Part shown: positions 56,361 through 64,000 of the stretch, in pieces
Position numbering within the stretch: position 1 is the stretch's first letter
Layout: each line of letters begins with the position of its first letter
NCBI RefSeq assembly: GCF_043555865.1
Contig: NZ_JBIGHY010000007.1
Span: 186,001 to 250,000 of the forward strand
DNA from: Pelomonas dachongensis
GTDB taxonomy: Bacteria > Pseudomonadota > Gammaproteobacteria > Burkholderiales > Burkholderiaceae_C
Reading direction: 5' to 3'
Length of the DNA stretch: 64,000 nt
Notes under the pieces: generated by a model
Told to the model about the DNA's origin: nothing
The model's database searches: none
The model's input: the letters and a program-made list of their open reading frames with translations, nothing else
Position numbers and translations under genes: made by a program

Positions 56361-56606
56361 CGCCGGCGGCACCAGCAGCTCGAAGTCGGCCGCGGGCCAG
56401 CCCTCCAGCACCGCCGTGCGGCCGGCTGGCAGCGCGATGGCCTGGCCGGCCTCCAGCCAGTGGTCCTGGGCCGGCTCGTCGGTGGTGCCGGACAGCGTCA
56501 GCCACACCCGGCCGCAGGCCACCGCGAGCCGGCGTGCCTCGGCGCCAGCGGCCAGCGTCAGCGCCCGGCCGCCGCCTAGATGCCATGTGGATTGCGCATC
56601 GCTCAT
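56289..56606 (-). CDS. DUF2917 family protein
   Basis: 105 aa. The core is the DUF2917 pattern: TLAAGAEARRLAVACGRVWLTLSGTTDEPAQDHWLEAGQAIALPAGRTAVLEGWPAADFELL, a cupin-like small beta fold. A Gly/Arg-rich tail runs 72 bp into the TfoX gene. Function unknown; the family is common beside LysR genes in Burkholderiales, as here (91-bp divergent gap). It is probably controlled by that LysR protein. Start at 56606. Confidence 0.85.
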   Translation of the reverse strand: MSDAQSTWHLGGGRALTLAAGAEARRLAVACGRVWLTLSGTTDEPAQDHWLEAGQAIALPAGRTAVLEGWPAADFELLVPPASGAAGPGGFLLGRRLLGGGFVRR

Positions 56607-56629
56607 GATGTCTGCTCCTGGATTGATGT

Positions 56630-56643
56630 CAGCAATTTTGCTG
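56630..56643. promoter_or_regulatory. Palindrome in the DUF2917 / LysR divergent region
   Basis: CAGCAA and TTGCTG flank TT (14 bp) in the 91-bp divergent gap, 24 bp from the DUF2917 start. It is a candidate binding site for the adjacent LysR protein. Confidence 0.4.
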
Positions 56644-56697
56644 AGGCAGCCCAGGTCGGTCCAATGATGCATGAGCGCGCATTGATACCATTTGCGC

Positions 56698-57657
56698 ATG
56701 AATCAGCCCATCCGCCAACGCCCGCTTTCGGTCGGCCCGCTGCGCGCCTTCGAGGCCGTCGCGCGGCTGCTGTCCTTTCGCGGCGCAGCCGAGGAACTGA
56801 GCCTCACGCAGTCCGCCGTCAGCCGCCAGATCCAGTCGCTGGAAGAGGAGATCGGCTGCACGCTGTTCCTGCGCGGCACGCGCAAGGTGGAGCTGTCCGG
56901 CGACGGTGCGCAGCTGCTGCCCACCGCCATCGCGGTGCTGTCCCGGCTGGACCTGACGGTGCGCCAGATCCGCCGCTCGCGGGGCCGCAGCGTCGTCAAC
57001 GTGACGACCTTCGCGTCTTTCGCGTCGCTGTGGCTGATCCCGCGGCTGTGCGAGTTCCAGCAGAATTTCCCGGAAATCGACATCCGCGTATCGGCACTGG
57101 ACCGCCTGGCCGACCTTGACGACGGCGAGCACGACCTGGCCCTGCGCTACACCTCGGGCCACGACCTGGGCGCACCGGGCGAACTGATGTTCGAGGAGAC
57201 CGTGTCGCCCGTGCTCAGCCCCTGGTACGCCGAAAGCACGCGCAACGGCCGCCTGCCCGTGCTGCGCCAGCCAGCCGACCTGGCCGCCCACGCGCTGACC
57301 GAGGAGGACGATCCGCGCCCCAGCGCCACCTACCTGAGCTGGCGGCGCTGGCTGACCGCCCAGGGCCAGGCCGAGCTGGAGCCGCTGCGCTGGATGTACT
57401 TCAACTTCACCTACCAGCAGATCCAGGCCGCGCTGGCCGGCCAGGGCGTGGCGCTGGCGCGGCTGCCACTGGTGCACGAGCAGCTGCAGCGTGGCGAGCT
57501 GATTGAGCCGTTCGGCCGCGCCGCGCGGCTGGGCAGCCCGTTCAGCTACTGGCTCATCACCGGCCCCAACGCGGCCCGCCGGCCCGAGGTGCAGCAGTTT
57601 GCCGACTGGGTGCGCGAGCAGGCGGCGCTCACGCGCAGCGCCCTGGCCGGCGTGTGA
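56698..57657 (+). CDS. LysR-family transcriptional regulator (GcvA-like)
   Basis: 319 aa. Helix-turn-helix near residues 15-62 (VGPLRAFEAVARLLSFRGAAEELSLTQSAVSRQIQSLEEEIGCTLFLRGTRKVELS). Effector domain has VVNVTTFASFASLWLIPRLCEFQQNFPEIDIRVSALDRLADLDDGEHDLALRYTSG. I set the start at ATG 56698; the TTG six bases before it is a weaker option. Divergent from the DUF2917 gene, its probable target, with a palindrome between. The effector is unknown. Confidence 0.93.
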   Translation: MNQPIRQRPLSVGPLRAFEAVARLLSFRGAAEELSLTQSAVSRQIQSLEEEIGCTLFLRGTRKVELSGDGAQLLPTAIAVLSRLDLTVRQIRRSRGRSVVNVTTFASFASLWLIPRLCEFQQNFPEIDIRVSALDRLADLDDGEHDLALRYTSGHDLGAPGELMFEETVSPVLSPWYAESTRNGRLPVLRQPADLAAHALTEEDDPRPSATYLSWRRWLTAQGQAELEPLRWMYFNFTYQQIQAALAGQGVALARLPLVHEQLQRGELIEPFGRAARLGSPFSYWLITGPNAARRPEVQQFADWVREQAALTRSALAGV

Positions 57658-57663
57658 GCGGGG

Positions 57664-59358
57664 TCAGTGCGCAGGCACGGCGCTTGCGGGCGGCGCGTCG
57701 TTGACGACGCTGGCCAGCGCCTGCGCCAGCGCGTGCTGCGAGCGCACGACGTGCGTGACGCCCGCCTCGGCCAGCCACACGGCCTCTTCTTCCGTGTAGG
57801 CCAGCACGGCACAGCGCAGGCCGGGGTTGAGCTGGCGCGCCAGGTCCAGCAGCACCGGCACCCCGCGCACGTCGGCCAGTGCGACGACCAGCCAGGCGGC
57901 CTGCGCGATGTGCGCCTGCACCAGCGTCATCGCCTCGGACGCATCACCCAGCACGGCGGCCTGTCCTGAAGCGCGCAGCCGCTCGACGACGTCGCGGTCG
58001 CGGTCGACGACGACGACCGGCCTGCCACCCAGTTGCTGCAGCAGCGACTGGCCCACGCGGCCGTGCCCCACCAGCACGATCTGTCCGGCCAGCGACGTGT
58101 GCGGCGTGTCGGCCGGCAGCTCGGCCAGCGGGTCGTCGCGCGCCTCCAGCTTGCGCGCCCAGGCCGAGCGCGCCAGCACGAACCGCCGCAGCGGCTCCAC
58201 GCCCGAGAACAGCAGCGGGTTCAGCGCGATGGACACGATGGCGCCAGCCACGACGAGGCTGTTGGCCTGCGCTGGCACCAAGCCCAGGCTCAGTCCGAGG
58301 CCCATCAGGATGAAGCTGAACTCGCCGATCTGCGCCAGGCTCACCGCCACCGTCAGCGCGGTGGACAGCGGGTACTTCAGCAGCAGCACCAACGCGCCGG
58401 CCGCCAGCGTCTTGCCCACCAGGATGACGGCCACCGTAGCCAGCACTGCGCCCGGCTGCTCGACGAGGATGAGCGGGTCGAACAGCATGCCCACCGCCAC
58501 GAAGAACAGCACCGCGAACGCATCGCGCAGCGGCAGGCTCTCGTGCGCCGCGCGCTCGCTGAAGGCTGACTCGCGCAGCACCAGCCCGGCGAAGAACGCG
58601 CCCAGCGCCACGCTGACGCCGAACAGCGCCGCCGCACCCACGGCCAGGCCGATGGCCGCAGCGATGGTGGCCAGCGTGAACAGCTCGCGCGAGCCGGTGC
58701 GGTTGACCTGCCACAGCATCCACGGCAACAGGCGCCGCCCTGCGATCAGCATGACGGCGACGAACGCGGCCACTGCCAGCAACGTCGTCACGATGGTGAT
58801 GGCCAGGTCGCTGCCGCTGGTAAGTGCGTCGCCCTGGCCGCCCAGCACCGGCATCAGCACCAGCGCCAGGACCATCGCCAGGTCCTCGACCACCAGCCAG
58901 CCCACCGCAATGCGGCCGTTGCCGGTGTGCAGCAGCTCGCGCGCCTCCAGCGCGCGCAGCAGCACCACCGTGCTGGCCACCGACAGCGCGAGGCCGAACA
59001 CCACCGAAGCCGCCAGCGTCCAGCCCCACCACCCGTGCGCCAGCGCCGCGCCCATGGCCGTCGCCGCGGCCATCTGCACGATCGCGCCGGGCAGCGCGAT
59101 GCCCTTCACCGACATCAGGTCGCCGACCGAGAAATGCAGACCCACGCCGAACATCAGCAGCATGACGCCCACTTCCGACAGCTGCTGCGCCAGATGCAGG
59201 TCCCCGACGAAGCCCGGCGTGTGCGGCCCGATCAGCACGCCGGCAAGCAGGTAGCCCACCAGCGCCGGCAACCGCGCCCATTGCGCCACCAGGCCCAGCA
59301 CCAGCGCCAGGCCGAAGGCCGCGGCCAGCGTCGAGATCAGGGTCATGCCGTCGTGCAT
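57664..59358 (-). CDS. Kef-type monovalent cation:proton antiporter with TrkA-N domain (YbaL-like)
   Basis: 564 aa. About 12 membrane segments form the CPA2 exchanger domain (LALVLGLVAQWARLPALVGYLLAGVLIGPHTPGFVG, VLFFVAVGMLFDPLILVE). The C-terminal cytosolic RCK/TrkA-N domain starts around residue 405 (GQIVLVGHGRVGQSLLQQLGGRPVVVVDRDRDVVERLRASGQAAVLGDASEAM) and binds NAD(H). Members extrude K+ or Na+ in exchange for H+; YbaL is the nearest type by layout. It is convergent with the LysR gene (6 bp). Confidence 0.93.
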   Translation of the reverse strand: MHDGMTLISTLAAAFGLALVLGLVAQWARLPALVGYLLAGVLIGPHTPGFVGDLHLAQQLSEVGVMLLMFGVGLHFSVGDLMSVKGIALPGAIVQMAAATAMGAALAHGWWGWTLAASVVFGLALSVASTVVLLRALEARELLHTGNGRIAVGWLVVEDLAMVLALVLMPVLGGQGDALTSGSDLAITIVTTLLAVAAFVAVMLIAGRRLLPWMLWQVNRTGSRELFTLATIAAAIGLAVGAAALFGVSVALGAFFAGLVLRESAFSERAAHESLPLRDAFAVLFFVAVGMLFDPLILVEQPGAVLATVAVILVGKTLAAGALVLLLKYPLSTALTVAVSLAQIGEFSFILMGLGLSLGLVPAQANSLVVAGAIVSIALNPLLFSGVEPLRRFVLARSAWARKLEARDDPLAELPADTPHTSLAGQIVLVGHGRVGQSLLQQLGGRPVVVVDRDRDVVERLRASGQAAVLGDASEAMTLVQAHIAQAAWLVVALADVRGVPVLLDLARQLNPGLRCAVLAYTEEEAVWLAEAGVTHVVRSQHALAQALASVVNDAPPASAVPAH

Positions 59359-59400
59359 CGTGCGGGGGTCCTTTCAGCTTTTCATTGAGGTGTTGTGTTT

Positions 59401-59496
59401 CGGGCCGGACGCCGGGCCGCTCCCAAGCCGGCCCGTCTGGCGATGTGCGAGCGGCTCAATGCCGCGAGCATCGCCGTCCGCGCGAGGGACCGGCCA
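59401..59496 (-). repeat. Dispersed repeat R1, copy B (inverted relative to copy A)
   Basis: The reverse complement of this block matches 28685-28780 at roughly 85% by hand alignment over about 95 bp. It lies between the antiporter gene and the cyclo-ligase paralog. See copy A. Confidence 0.75.
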
Positions 59497-59530
59497 AGGT
59501 AGTCTCTTGGACGAAGGGCTTCATGGCATT

Positions 59531-60076
59531 TCAGTCAGGAGCGATCAGTTCGCGTTCGGTCAGGATCAATGTCAACGCGCGGTCGTGCGCCTCGACGGCA
59601 AAGTGGGTTTCGGCCGCCGAACCCGCCAGGCCCACGGTCGTCACGCCCGGGTGCTCGGCCAGCCAGCGGTCGAAGAAGCCCCCACCATACCCAAGCCGAA
59701 AGCCCTCGCGTGTGTAACCAACGCAGGGCACCAGCACCACGTCCGGCACGACGACGCCGCCGCTGGCGGTGGCGATGCCGAACTCGTCGCGCGCGGTGGG
59801 CTCGGCGCCGTCCCAGCGGCGATAGACCATGCCGACAGGGTCGCGCTGCGCGAACGGCAGCGCGCGCGGGAACGGCAGCACGCCGGGATCGAACTCGCCG
59901 GCCAACGGCCAATACACGCCCAGCAGCTCGGGCTCCAGCCGCTCCAGCAGCGCCGACAACGCGGCGCGCAGCGCATGCTCGGCCGCCTGGAAGGCCGGCG
60001 TCGCGGCAAATTCGCGGCGTGCGGCCAGCAGCTGGCGGCGCAGTTCGGAGCGGTCGGCGGGAGGGGCGGCGGTCAT
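59531..60076 (-). CDS. 5-formyltetrahydrofolate cyclo-ligase, paralog 2
   Basis: 181 aa. Landmarks are DRSELRRQLLAARREFAAT, LLGVYWPLAGEFDPGVL, and VLVPCVGYTREGFRLGYGGGFFDRWLAEHPG. It is the copy next to the lytic transglycosylase gene, the usual place in Burkholderiales, so it is probably the ancestral one; paralog 1 at 55316 is distant in sequence. Start at 60076 (MTAAPPADRSEL), divergent from the transglycosylase gene. Confidence 0.9.
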   Translation of the reverse strand: MTAAPPADRSELRRQLLAARREFAATPAFQAAEHALRAALSALLERLEPELLGVYWPLAGEFDPGVLPFPRALPFAQRDPVGMVYRRWDGAEPTARDEFGIATASGGVVVPDVVLVPCVGYTREGFRLGYGGGFFDRWLAEHPGVTTVGLAGSAAETHFAVEAHDRALTLILTERELIAPD

Positions 60077-60166
60077 GGGCACGGTCGTCGTCAAGGGCGA
60101 TTGCATTGGAACTCATGATGTATGCCGCCTCGGGGTAAATTGCCCGCGTTGGCAGTTGCGACGGGC

Positions 60167-62182
60167 ATGGGTGAAATGAGTCGGCAGTTCGTGAATCGGT
60201 GGGGGCGCCAGGCGCTGGGTCTTTGGATGGCGGCGGTGCTGGCCGTGCCGGCAGCCTCCGCGCAGGCCGACCTCGCCCAGCAGGCCCGCGAGGCGTGGGT
60301 CAAACGCGACCGCGCACGCCTGGCGACGCTGGTGGAAGCCGCGCTGACGCAGCAACACCCGCTGGCCGGCTGGGTCGAGTACTTCGACCTGAACGCCCGC
60401 CTGCGCACCGTGCAGCAGGCTGAGATGGACGCGTTCTACGCGCGCTACCCGGCCAGCTATGTCGAGGACCGGCTGCGCAACGACTGGCTGCTGGAGCTGG
60501 GCCGGCGCCGCGACTGGACCGGCTTCAAGCGCGACCACGCGAGCTACCAGATGCGCGATGACCGCGAGGTCCATTGCTACACGCTGCTTGCCGAGCACGC
60601 CGGCGGTGGCAAGGTGTCGGCAGACGCCGCACGCGCCGCCTGGTTCGCACAGAAGGACGCCGACGAAGGCTGCCGCGCGCTGGCCGCGGCGATGGTGGAC
60701 GCCGGCATCTTCAAGCACGACACGGTGTGGGACCGCGCCCGCCAGACCTTGGAGCAGAGCCGACCGGTGGCGGCACGCCAGGCCGTCGCGCTGCTTGACA
60801 GCAAGCCGCTGAGCCAGAAGCTGGCGGAACTGCAGGACAACGCCGGCCGCTACCTGACCCGCAAAGCCCGCCCCACCCCGCGCGCGGAGGCCGAGCTGAC
60901 CACGCTGGCGCTGGCGCGCGTGGCCGCCAGCAATGCCGATCAGGCCGGCGACCTGCTGCGCGACAAATGGGGCAAGCTGCCAAAGGACCTGCAGGCGTGG
61001 CTGTGGGTGCAGATCGGCCGCCAGTCCGCGCTGCGGCTACAGGACGATGCGCTGGCCGCGTTCGACCGCGCGCAGCGGACCGCGCCCGACCTGGACTGGA
61101 GCGACGACATGCTCGCCTGGCGGGCGCGCGCCGCGCTGCGCGCCAAGCAGTGGCCCGTCGCGCTGCAGGCCATCGGGCAGATGAGCGCGGCCGAGCAGCG
61201 CGATCCCGCCTGGCAGTACTGGAAGGCCCGGGCCACCCGCATGCAGGGCGACAACACCGCGGCCCGCTCGCAGCTGACCGCGCTGGCCACCGCCCCGCAG
61301 GGCGGCGCGCTGAACTTCTTCGGCCGGCTGGCCATCGAGGAACTGGGCCTGCCCACCACGCTGCCGCCTCCACCCACGCCGCTGACGGCTGAGGAGCGCC
61401 GCGCCGCGCGCAGCCACCCGGGCCTGACACGCGCGCTGCAGCTCATGGCGCTGGGCCTGCGCAGCGAGGGCGTGCGCGAGTGGAACTTCTCGCTGCGCGG
61501 CATGAGCGACCGCCAGCTGCTGGCCGCCGCGCAGGAGGCCTGCGACCGCGAGATCTGGGACCGCTGCATCAACACCAGCGAACGCACCAAGGCGGAGGTC
61601 GACATCGCCCAGCGCTTCCCGACGCCGCACCGCGAGGAATTGCTGCGCGAGTCCCGCGCCAGCAGCATCGACCCGGCCTACGTCTTCGGCCTGATCCGCC
61701 AGGAGTCGCGCTTCGTCATGGACGCACGCTCGCACGTGGGTGCGTCCGGGCTGATGCAGGTCATGCCGGCCACGGCGAAATGGACGGCGAAGAAGATCGG
61801 CGTGCCTTACAGCACCGACCGGCACAACGACCGCGACTTCAACCTGCGCATCGGCACCAGCTATCTGAAACTGGTGCTGGACCGCTTCGACGGCGCGCAG
61901 GCACTGGCCGCGGCGGCCTACAACGCCGGCCCCGGCCGCCCCGCGCGCTGGCGCGACGGCCCGGTGCTGGACGCGGCCATCTGGGCCGAGAACATCCCGT
62001 TCAACGAGACCCGCGACTACGTGCGCAAGGTGCTGCTGGGCGGCACGTTGTACGCGCAGGTGCTGGGGCTGCCCGGCACATCGCTGCGCGCCCGACTGGG
62101 CACCACCGTGGGCCCGGCCAGCGCGCGTGGCGACGACGCCGTCGACGTGCCACCCGCCGCGGCCGGCGATGCGGCGCGCTGA
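60167..62182 (+). CDS. Soluble lytic murein transglycosylase (Slt70-like)
   Basis: 671 aa. Signal peptide (RWGRQALGLWMAAVLAVPAASA) leads a helical superdomain of about 400 residues, and a C-terminal lysozyme-like domain: VFGLIRQESRFVMDARSHVGASGLMQVMPATAKW with catalytic Glu513, then AAAAYNAGPGRPARWRD. It cleaves glycan strands with formation of 1,6-anhydro-muropeptides, the AmpR inducers. Start uncertain among 60122, 60167 and 60176; none has a good ribosome binding site. Divergent from the cyclo-ligase, followed by an SDR-like gene at 31 bp. Confidence 0.92.
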   Translation: MGEMSRQFVNRWGRQALGLWMAAVLAVPAASAQADLAQQAREAWVKRDRARLATLVEAALTQQHPLAGWVEYFDLNARLRTVQQAEMDAFYARYPASYVEDRLRNDWLLELGRRRDWTGFKRDHASYQMRDDREVHCYTLLAEHAGGGKVSADAARAAWFAQKDADEGCRALAAAMVDAGIFKHDTVWDRARQTLEQSRPVAARQAVALLDSKPLSQKLAELQDNAGRYLTRKARPTPRAEAELTTLALARVAASNADQAGDLLRDKWGKLPKDLQAWLWVQIGRQSALRLQDDALAAFDRAQRTAPDLDWSDDMLAWRARAALRAKQWPVALQAIGQMSAAEQRDPAWQYWKARATRMQGDNTAARSQLTALATAPQGGALNFFGRLAIEELGLPTTLPPPPTPLTAEERRAARSHPGLTRALQLMALGLRSEGVREWNFSLRGMSDRQLLAAAQEACDREIWDRCINTSERTKAEVDIAQRFPTPHREELLRESRASSIDPAYVFGLIRQESRFVMDARSHVGASGLMQVMPATAKWTAKKIGVPYSTDRHNDRDFNLRIGTSYLKLVLDRFDGAQALAAAAYNAGPGRPARWRDGPVLDAAIWAENIPFNETRDYVRKVLLGGTLYAQVLGLPGTSLRARLGTTVGPASARGDDAVDVPPAAAGDAAR

Positions 62183-62213
62183 CCGCCAACCCCGGTATCT
62201 GCAAGGACTTGCC

Positions 62214-63167
62214 ATGCCTTTTTCCGTGCTCATCCTCGGTGGCAGCGGCTTCGTGGGCCGCGCGCTGTGCGAGCAGCTGACGCGCCGCCTCGGCGCCGGT
62301 GTGCGCATCACGGTGCCCACGCGCCGCCTGCCGCATGCGCAGGCCGTGCAGAGCCTGCCCGGCGTGACCGTGCTGCAGGCCGACGTCTTCCGCGACCTGC
62401 CGGCCCTGGTGCCGGGCCATGATGCCGTCGTCAACCTCATCGCCATCCTGCAGGGCAGCGCGGCGGCCTTCGAGCACGCGCATGTGGAGCTGCCGCGGCG
62501 CCTCGTGGCTGCGCTCACCGGCCACGGCGCGAGCCGCGTGGTGCACGTCAGCGCGCTGGGCGTGGCCGAACACGCCCCGTCGCGCTACCTGCGCAGCAAG
62601 GCGGCTGGCGAGGCGGCGCTGCAGGTCGGCGCGCAGACCGCCGGGCTGGAGTTGAGCGTGCTGCGCCCCTCGCTGGTGTTCGGCCGTGAGGACAGCAGCG
62701 TCAACCTGTTCGCGCGGCTGCAGCGTCTGGCGCCGGTGCTACCGCTGGGCGGCGCCGACGCGCGCCTGCAGCCGGTGTGGGTGCAAGACCTGGCCCGCGC
62801 GCTGGTGGAAGTGCTGCTGCGCCCCGACAGCATCGGCCGCACCTACGAGATCGCCGGGCCGCGCGAGCTGACGCTGGCGCAGCTGGTGCGGCTGGCCGGC
62901 CGCAGCGCCGGCCACGAGCGGTCCGTGCTGCCGCTGCCCGGGCCGCTGGCCACGCTGCAGGCTTTGGTCATGGAGTGCCTGCCCGGCGAGCCGCTGCTGT
63001 CGCGCGACAACCTGGCCTCGCTGAGCGTGCCCAATGTGCCGTCGGGCGCGCTGCCAGGCCTGGCGGACCTGGACATCCAGCCCGCGGCACTGGAGGCGGT
63101 ATTGCCCGGCTACCTGGCGCCCGGCGCCGGCATCGCGCGGCTGGATGCCTGGCGTGCGAGGCATTGA
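62214..63167 (+). CDS. NAD(P)-binding protein, complex I NDUFA9-like family
   Basis: 317 aa. Rossmann motif ILGGSGFVGRALCEQL at the N-terminus, then VVNLIAILQGSAAAFEHAHVELPRRLVAALTGHGASRVVHVSALGV, RYLRSKAAGEAAL and LRPSLVFGREDSSVNLFARLQRLAPVLPLGGADARLQPVWVQDLARA. This is an extended atypical SDR of the NDUFA9/YwnB group, with Lys in SKAAGE. Substrate unknown. Lies 31 bp after the transglycosylase and 54 bp before the GST, all on the plus strand. Confidence 0.9.
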   Translation: MPFSVLILGGSGFVGRALCEQLTRRLGAGVRITVPTRRLPHAQAVQSLPGVTVLQADVFRDLPALVPGHDAVVNLIAILQGSAAAFEHAHVELPRRLVAALTGHGASRVVHVSALGVAEHAPSRYLRSKAAGEAALQVGAQTAGLELSVLRPSLVFGREDSSVNLFARLQRLAPVLPLGGADARLQPVWVQDLARALVEVLLRPDSIGRTYEIAGPRELTLAQLVRLAGRSAGHERSVLPLPGPLATLQALVMECLPGEPLLSRDNLASLSVPNVPSGALPGLADLDIQPAALEAVLPGYLAPGAGIARLDAWRARH

Positions 63168-63221
63168 TCCGATGCGCAATGCTCATCCCGCGCAACCTGC
63201 CACGCCGCTAGGCTTGCGGCC

Positions 63222-63905
63222 ATGAAGCTCTACATCGGCAACAAGAACTACTCCTCCTGGTCCATGCGCAGCGGCGTGCTGCTGGCGGCCTTCGACATCC
63301 CGTTCGAGGAGGTCAAGCTGCGCTTCGACTTCAGCCCCGGTTCGGAGTGGCACCGCGTCATCCCCGGCATCAGCCCGACGAAACGCGTGCCCGCGCTGGT
63401 GGAGGACGACGGCTTCACGGTCTGGGACACGCTGGCCATCGCCGAGTACGTGGCCGACCGCCATCCCGAGCACGCCGTCTGGCCGCGTGATGCCCGGGCC
63501 CGCGCCCGCGCCCGCAGCCTGTGCGCCGAGATGCACGCCGGCTTCACGCGGCTGCGCACGGTCTGCCCGATGAACATCGAGGCCTTCTTCCCCGACATCG
63601 GCGCCCGGCTGTGGGCCGAGGACGAGGCCCTGCGCGCCGACGTGGCGCGTCTGGACGCCGCCTGGAGCGACGCGCTGGCGGCCAGCGGCGGCGTGTTCCT
63701 GTTCGGGTCGTTCGGCGCGGTGGACGCCTTCTTCGCGCCGGTGGCGGTTCGGCTGAGCCGTTTCGGCCTGCCGCTGTCCGACCGTGCCGCGGCCTACCGC
63801 GACGCGCTGCTGGCCCACCCGGCAGTGGAGGACTGGATCGCGGAGTCGCTGCGCGAGCAGCACTTCGTGCCTGAGGACGAGCCCTACCGGACATCAAGGA
63901 CATGA
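63222..63905 (+). CDS. Glutathione S-transferase family protein
   Basis: 227 aa. The N-terminal thioredoxin-like domain is MKLYIGNKNYSSWSMRSGVLLAAFDIPFEEVKL, with GISPTKRVPALVEDDGFTVWDTLAIAEYVADRHPE carrying the cis-Pro and the Glu/Asp-Thr/Ser that bind glutathione. A helical C-terminal domain follows. The NYSSWSMR pattern matches the YfcF-like/zeta-like group of GSTs. Substrate unknown. It ends 95 bp before the window edge. Confidence 0.93.
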   Translation: MKLYIGNKNYSSWSMRSGVLLAAFDIPFEEVKLRFDFSPGSEWHRVIPGISPTKRVPALVEDDGFTVWDTLAIAEYVADRHPEHAVWPRDARARARARSLCAEMHAGFTRLRTVCPMNIEAFFPDIGARLWAEDEALRADVARLDAAWSDALAASGGVFLFGSFGAVDAFFAPVAVRLSRFGLPLSDRAAAYRDALLAHPAVEDWIAESLREQHFVPEDEPYRTSRT

Positions 63906-63980
63906 CGCCCCCACGCTCCACTTCGCTCGCTGCCCCTCGAGGGGTTGCCCAGTGCCTTCGGGCGGCGGGGCGGCCCTGAG
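63906..63980. repeat. Probable REP-like intergenic repeat with CCCCTCGAGGGG palindrome
   Basis: After the GST stop the DNA reads CCACTTCGCTCGCTGCC, then a perfect palindrome CCCCTCGAGGGG (63933-63944), then GCCTTCGGGCGGCGGGGCGG. Similar GC-rich blocks of this form (gene end, CTCGCTGCCCC, palindrome) are, to my memory, scattered in Burkholderiales genomes. No second copy is in this window. The rest of the window end holds no recognisable gene. Confidence 0.5.
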
Positions 63981-64000
63981 ATGCTTGAACTTCGCCCCTG

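Overview
The window is GC-rich chromosomal DNA with a coding density typical of a bacterium. The gene families and their order (two-gene cyanophycin cluster, htpX-fmt-def next to a LysM gene, dprA and smg, yajC-secD-secF, an SAH riboswitch ahead of ahcY-tlyA-metF, DUF1631, DUF2917 beside a LysR gene) point to a betaproteobacterium of the order Burkholderiales, probably near Roseateles, Mitsuaria or Rubrivivax. That placement is inference from gene content. I found no rRNA, tRNA, CRISPR array, transposase or prophage, and no gene-free stretch longer than 300 bases.

Layout. 1-5.3 kb: start of a leftward gene that is probably the cyanophycin-associated ABC transporter, then cphA' and cphA. 5.5-8.2 kb: translationally coupled GH43 and GH51 arabinosidases. 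8.1-12.7 kb: a membrane Ser/Thr kinase and a secreted protein of unknown family, divergent from an ECF sigma factor. 12.6-18.9 kb: solute-binding protein, metallo-hydrolase, alpha/beta hydrolase, pyruvate kinase, acetyltransferase, and a cupin regulator divergent from a DMT transporter. 18.9-24.9 kb: maeB, pgk, azlCD and two envelope proteins. 25-30.4 kb: htpX-fmt-def, then LysM, dprA and smg. 30.5-36.3 kb: DUF1631 protein and yajC-secD-secF. 36.5-41.7 kb: YcaQ-like protein, then the methionine-cycle operon and an OmpW porin. 41.7-46.7 kb: TonB-dependent receptor, tyrosine phosphatase and an unexplained lipoprotein/small protein/CHAP hydrolase triad. 46.7-50.8 kb: sugar symporter divergent from a GH74 xyloglucanase-like enzyme. 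50.8-51.7 kb: a small island with a lipoprotein gene, a complex inverted-repeat structure and an integron attC-like site. 51.7-63.9 kb: pepQ, DUF1161, an ampR-like regulator with a Tat-exported class A beta-lactamase, two 5-formyl-THF cyclo-ligase paralogs, TfoX, DUF2917/LysR, a Kef-type antiporter, a soluble lytic transglycosylase, an NAD-binding protein and a GST.

How the parts fit. The cell appears to store nitrogen as cyanophycin and to degrade plant hemicellulose (arabinofuranosidases, GH74 enzyme and symporter). It recycles SAH under riboswitch control and carries an inducible beta-lactamase. Genes are packed so tightly that five convergent pairs overlap at their 3' ends by 23-80 bp. 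The points I would follow up first are the two different palindromes between the symporter and the GH74 gene, the lipoprotein/CHAP triad, the attC-like island, the P-loop-less cphA', and a pair of about 95-bp dispersed repeats at 28.7 and 59.4 kb.
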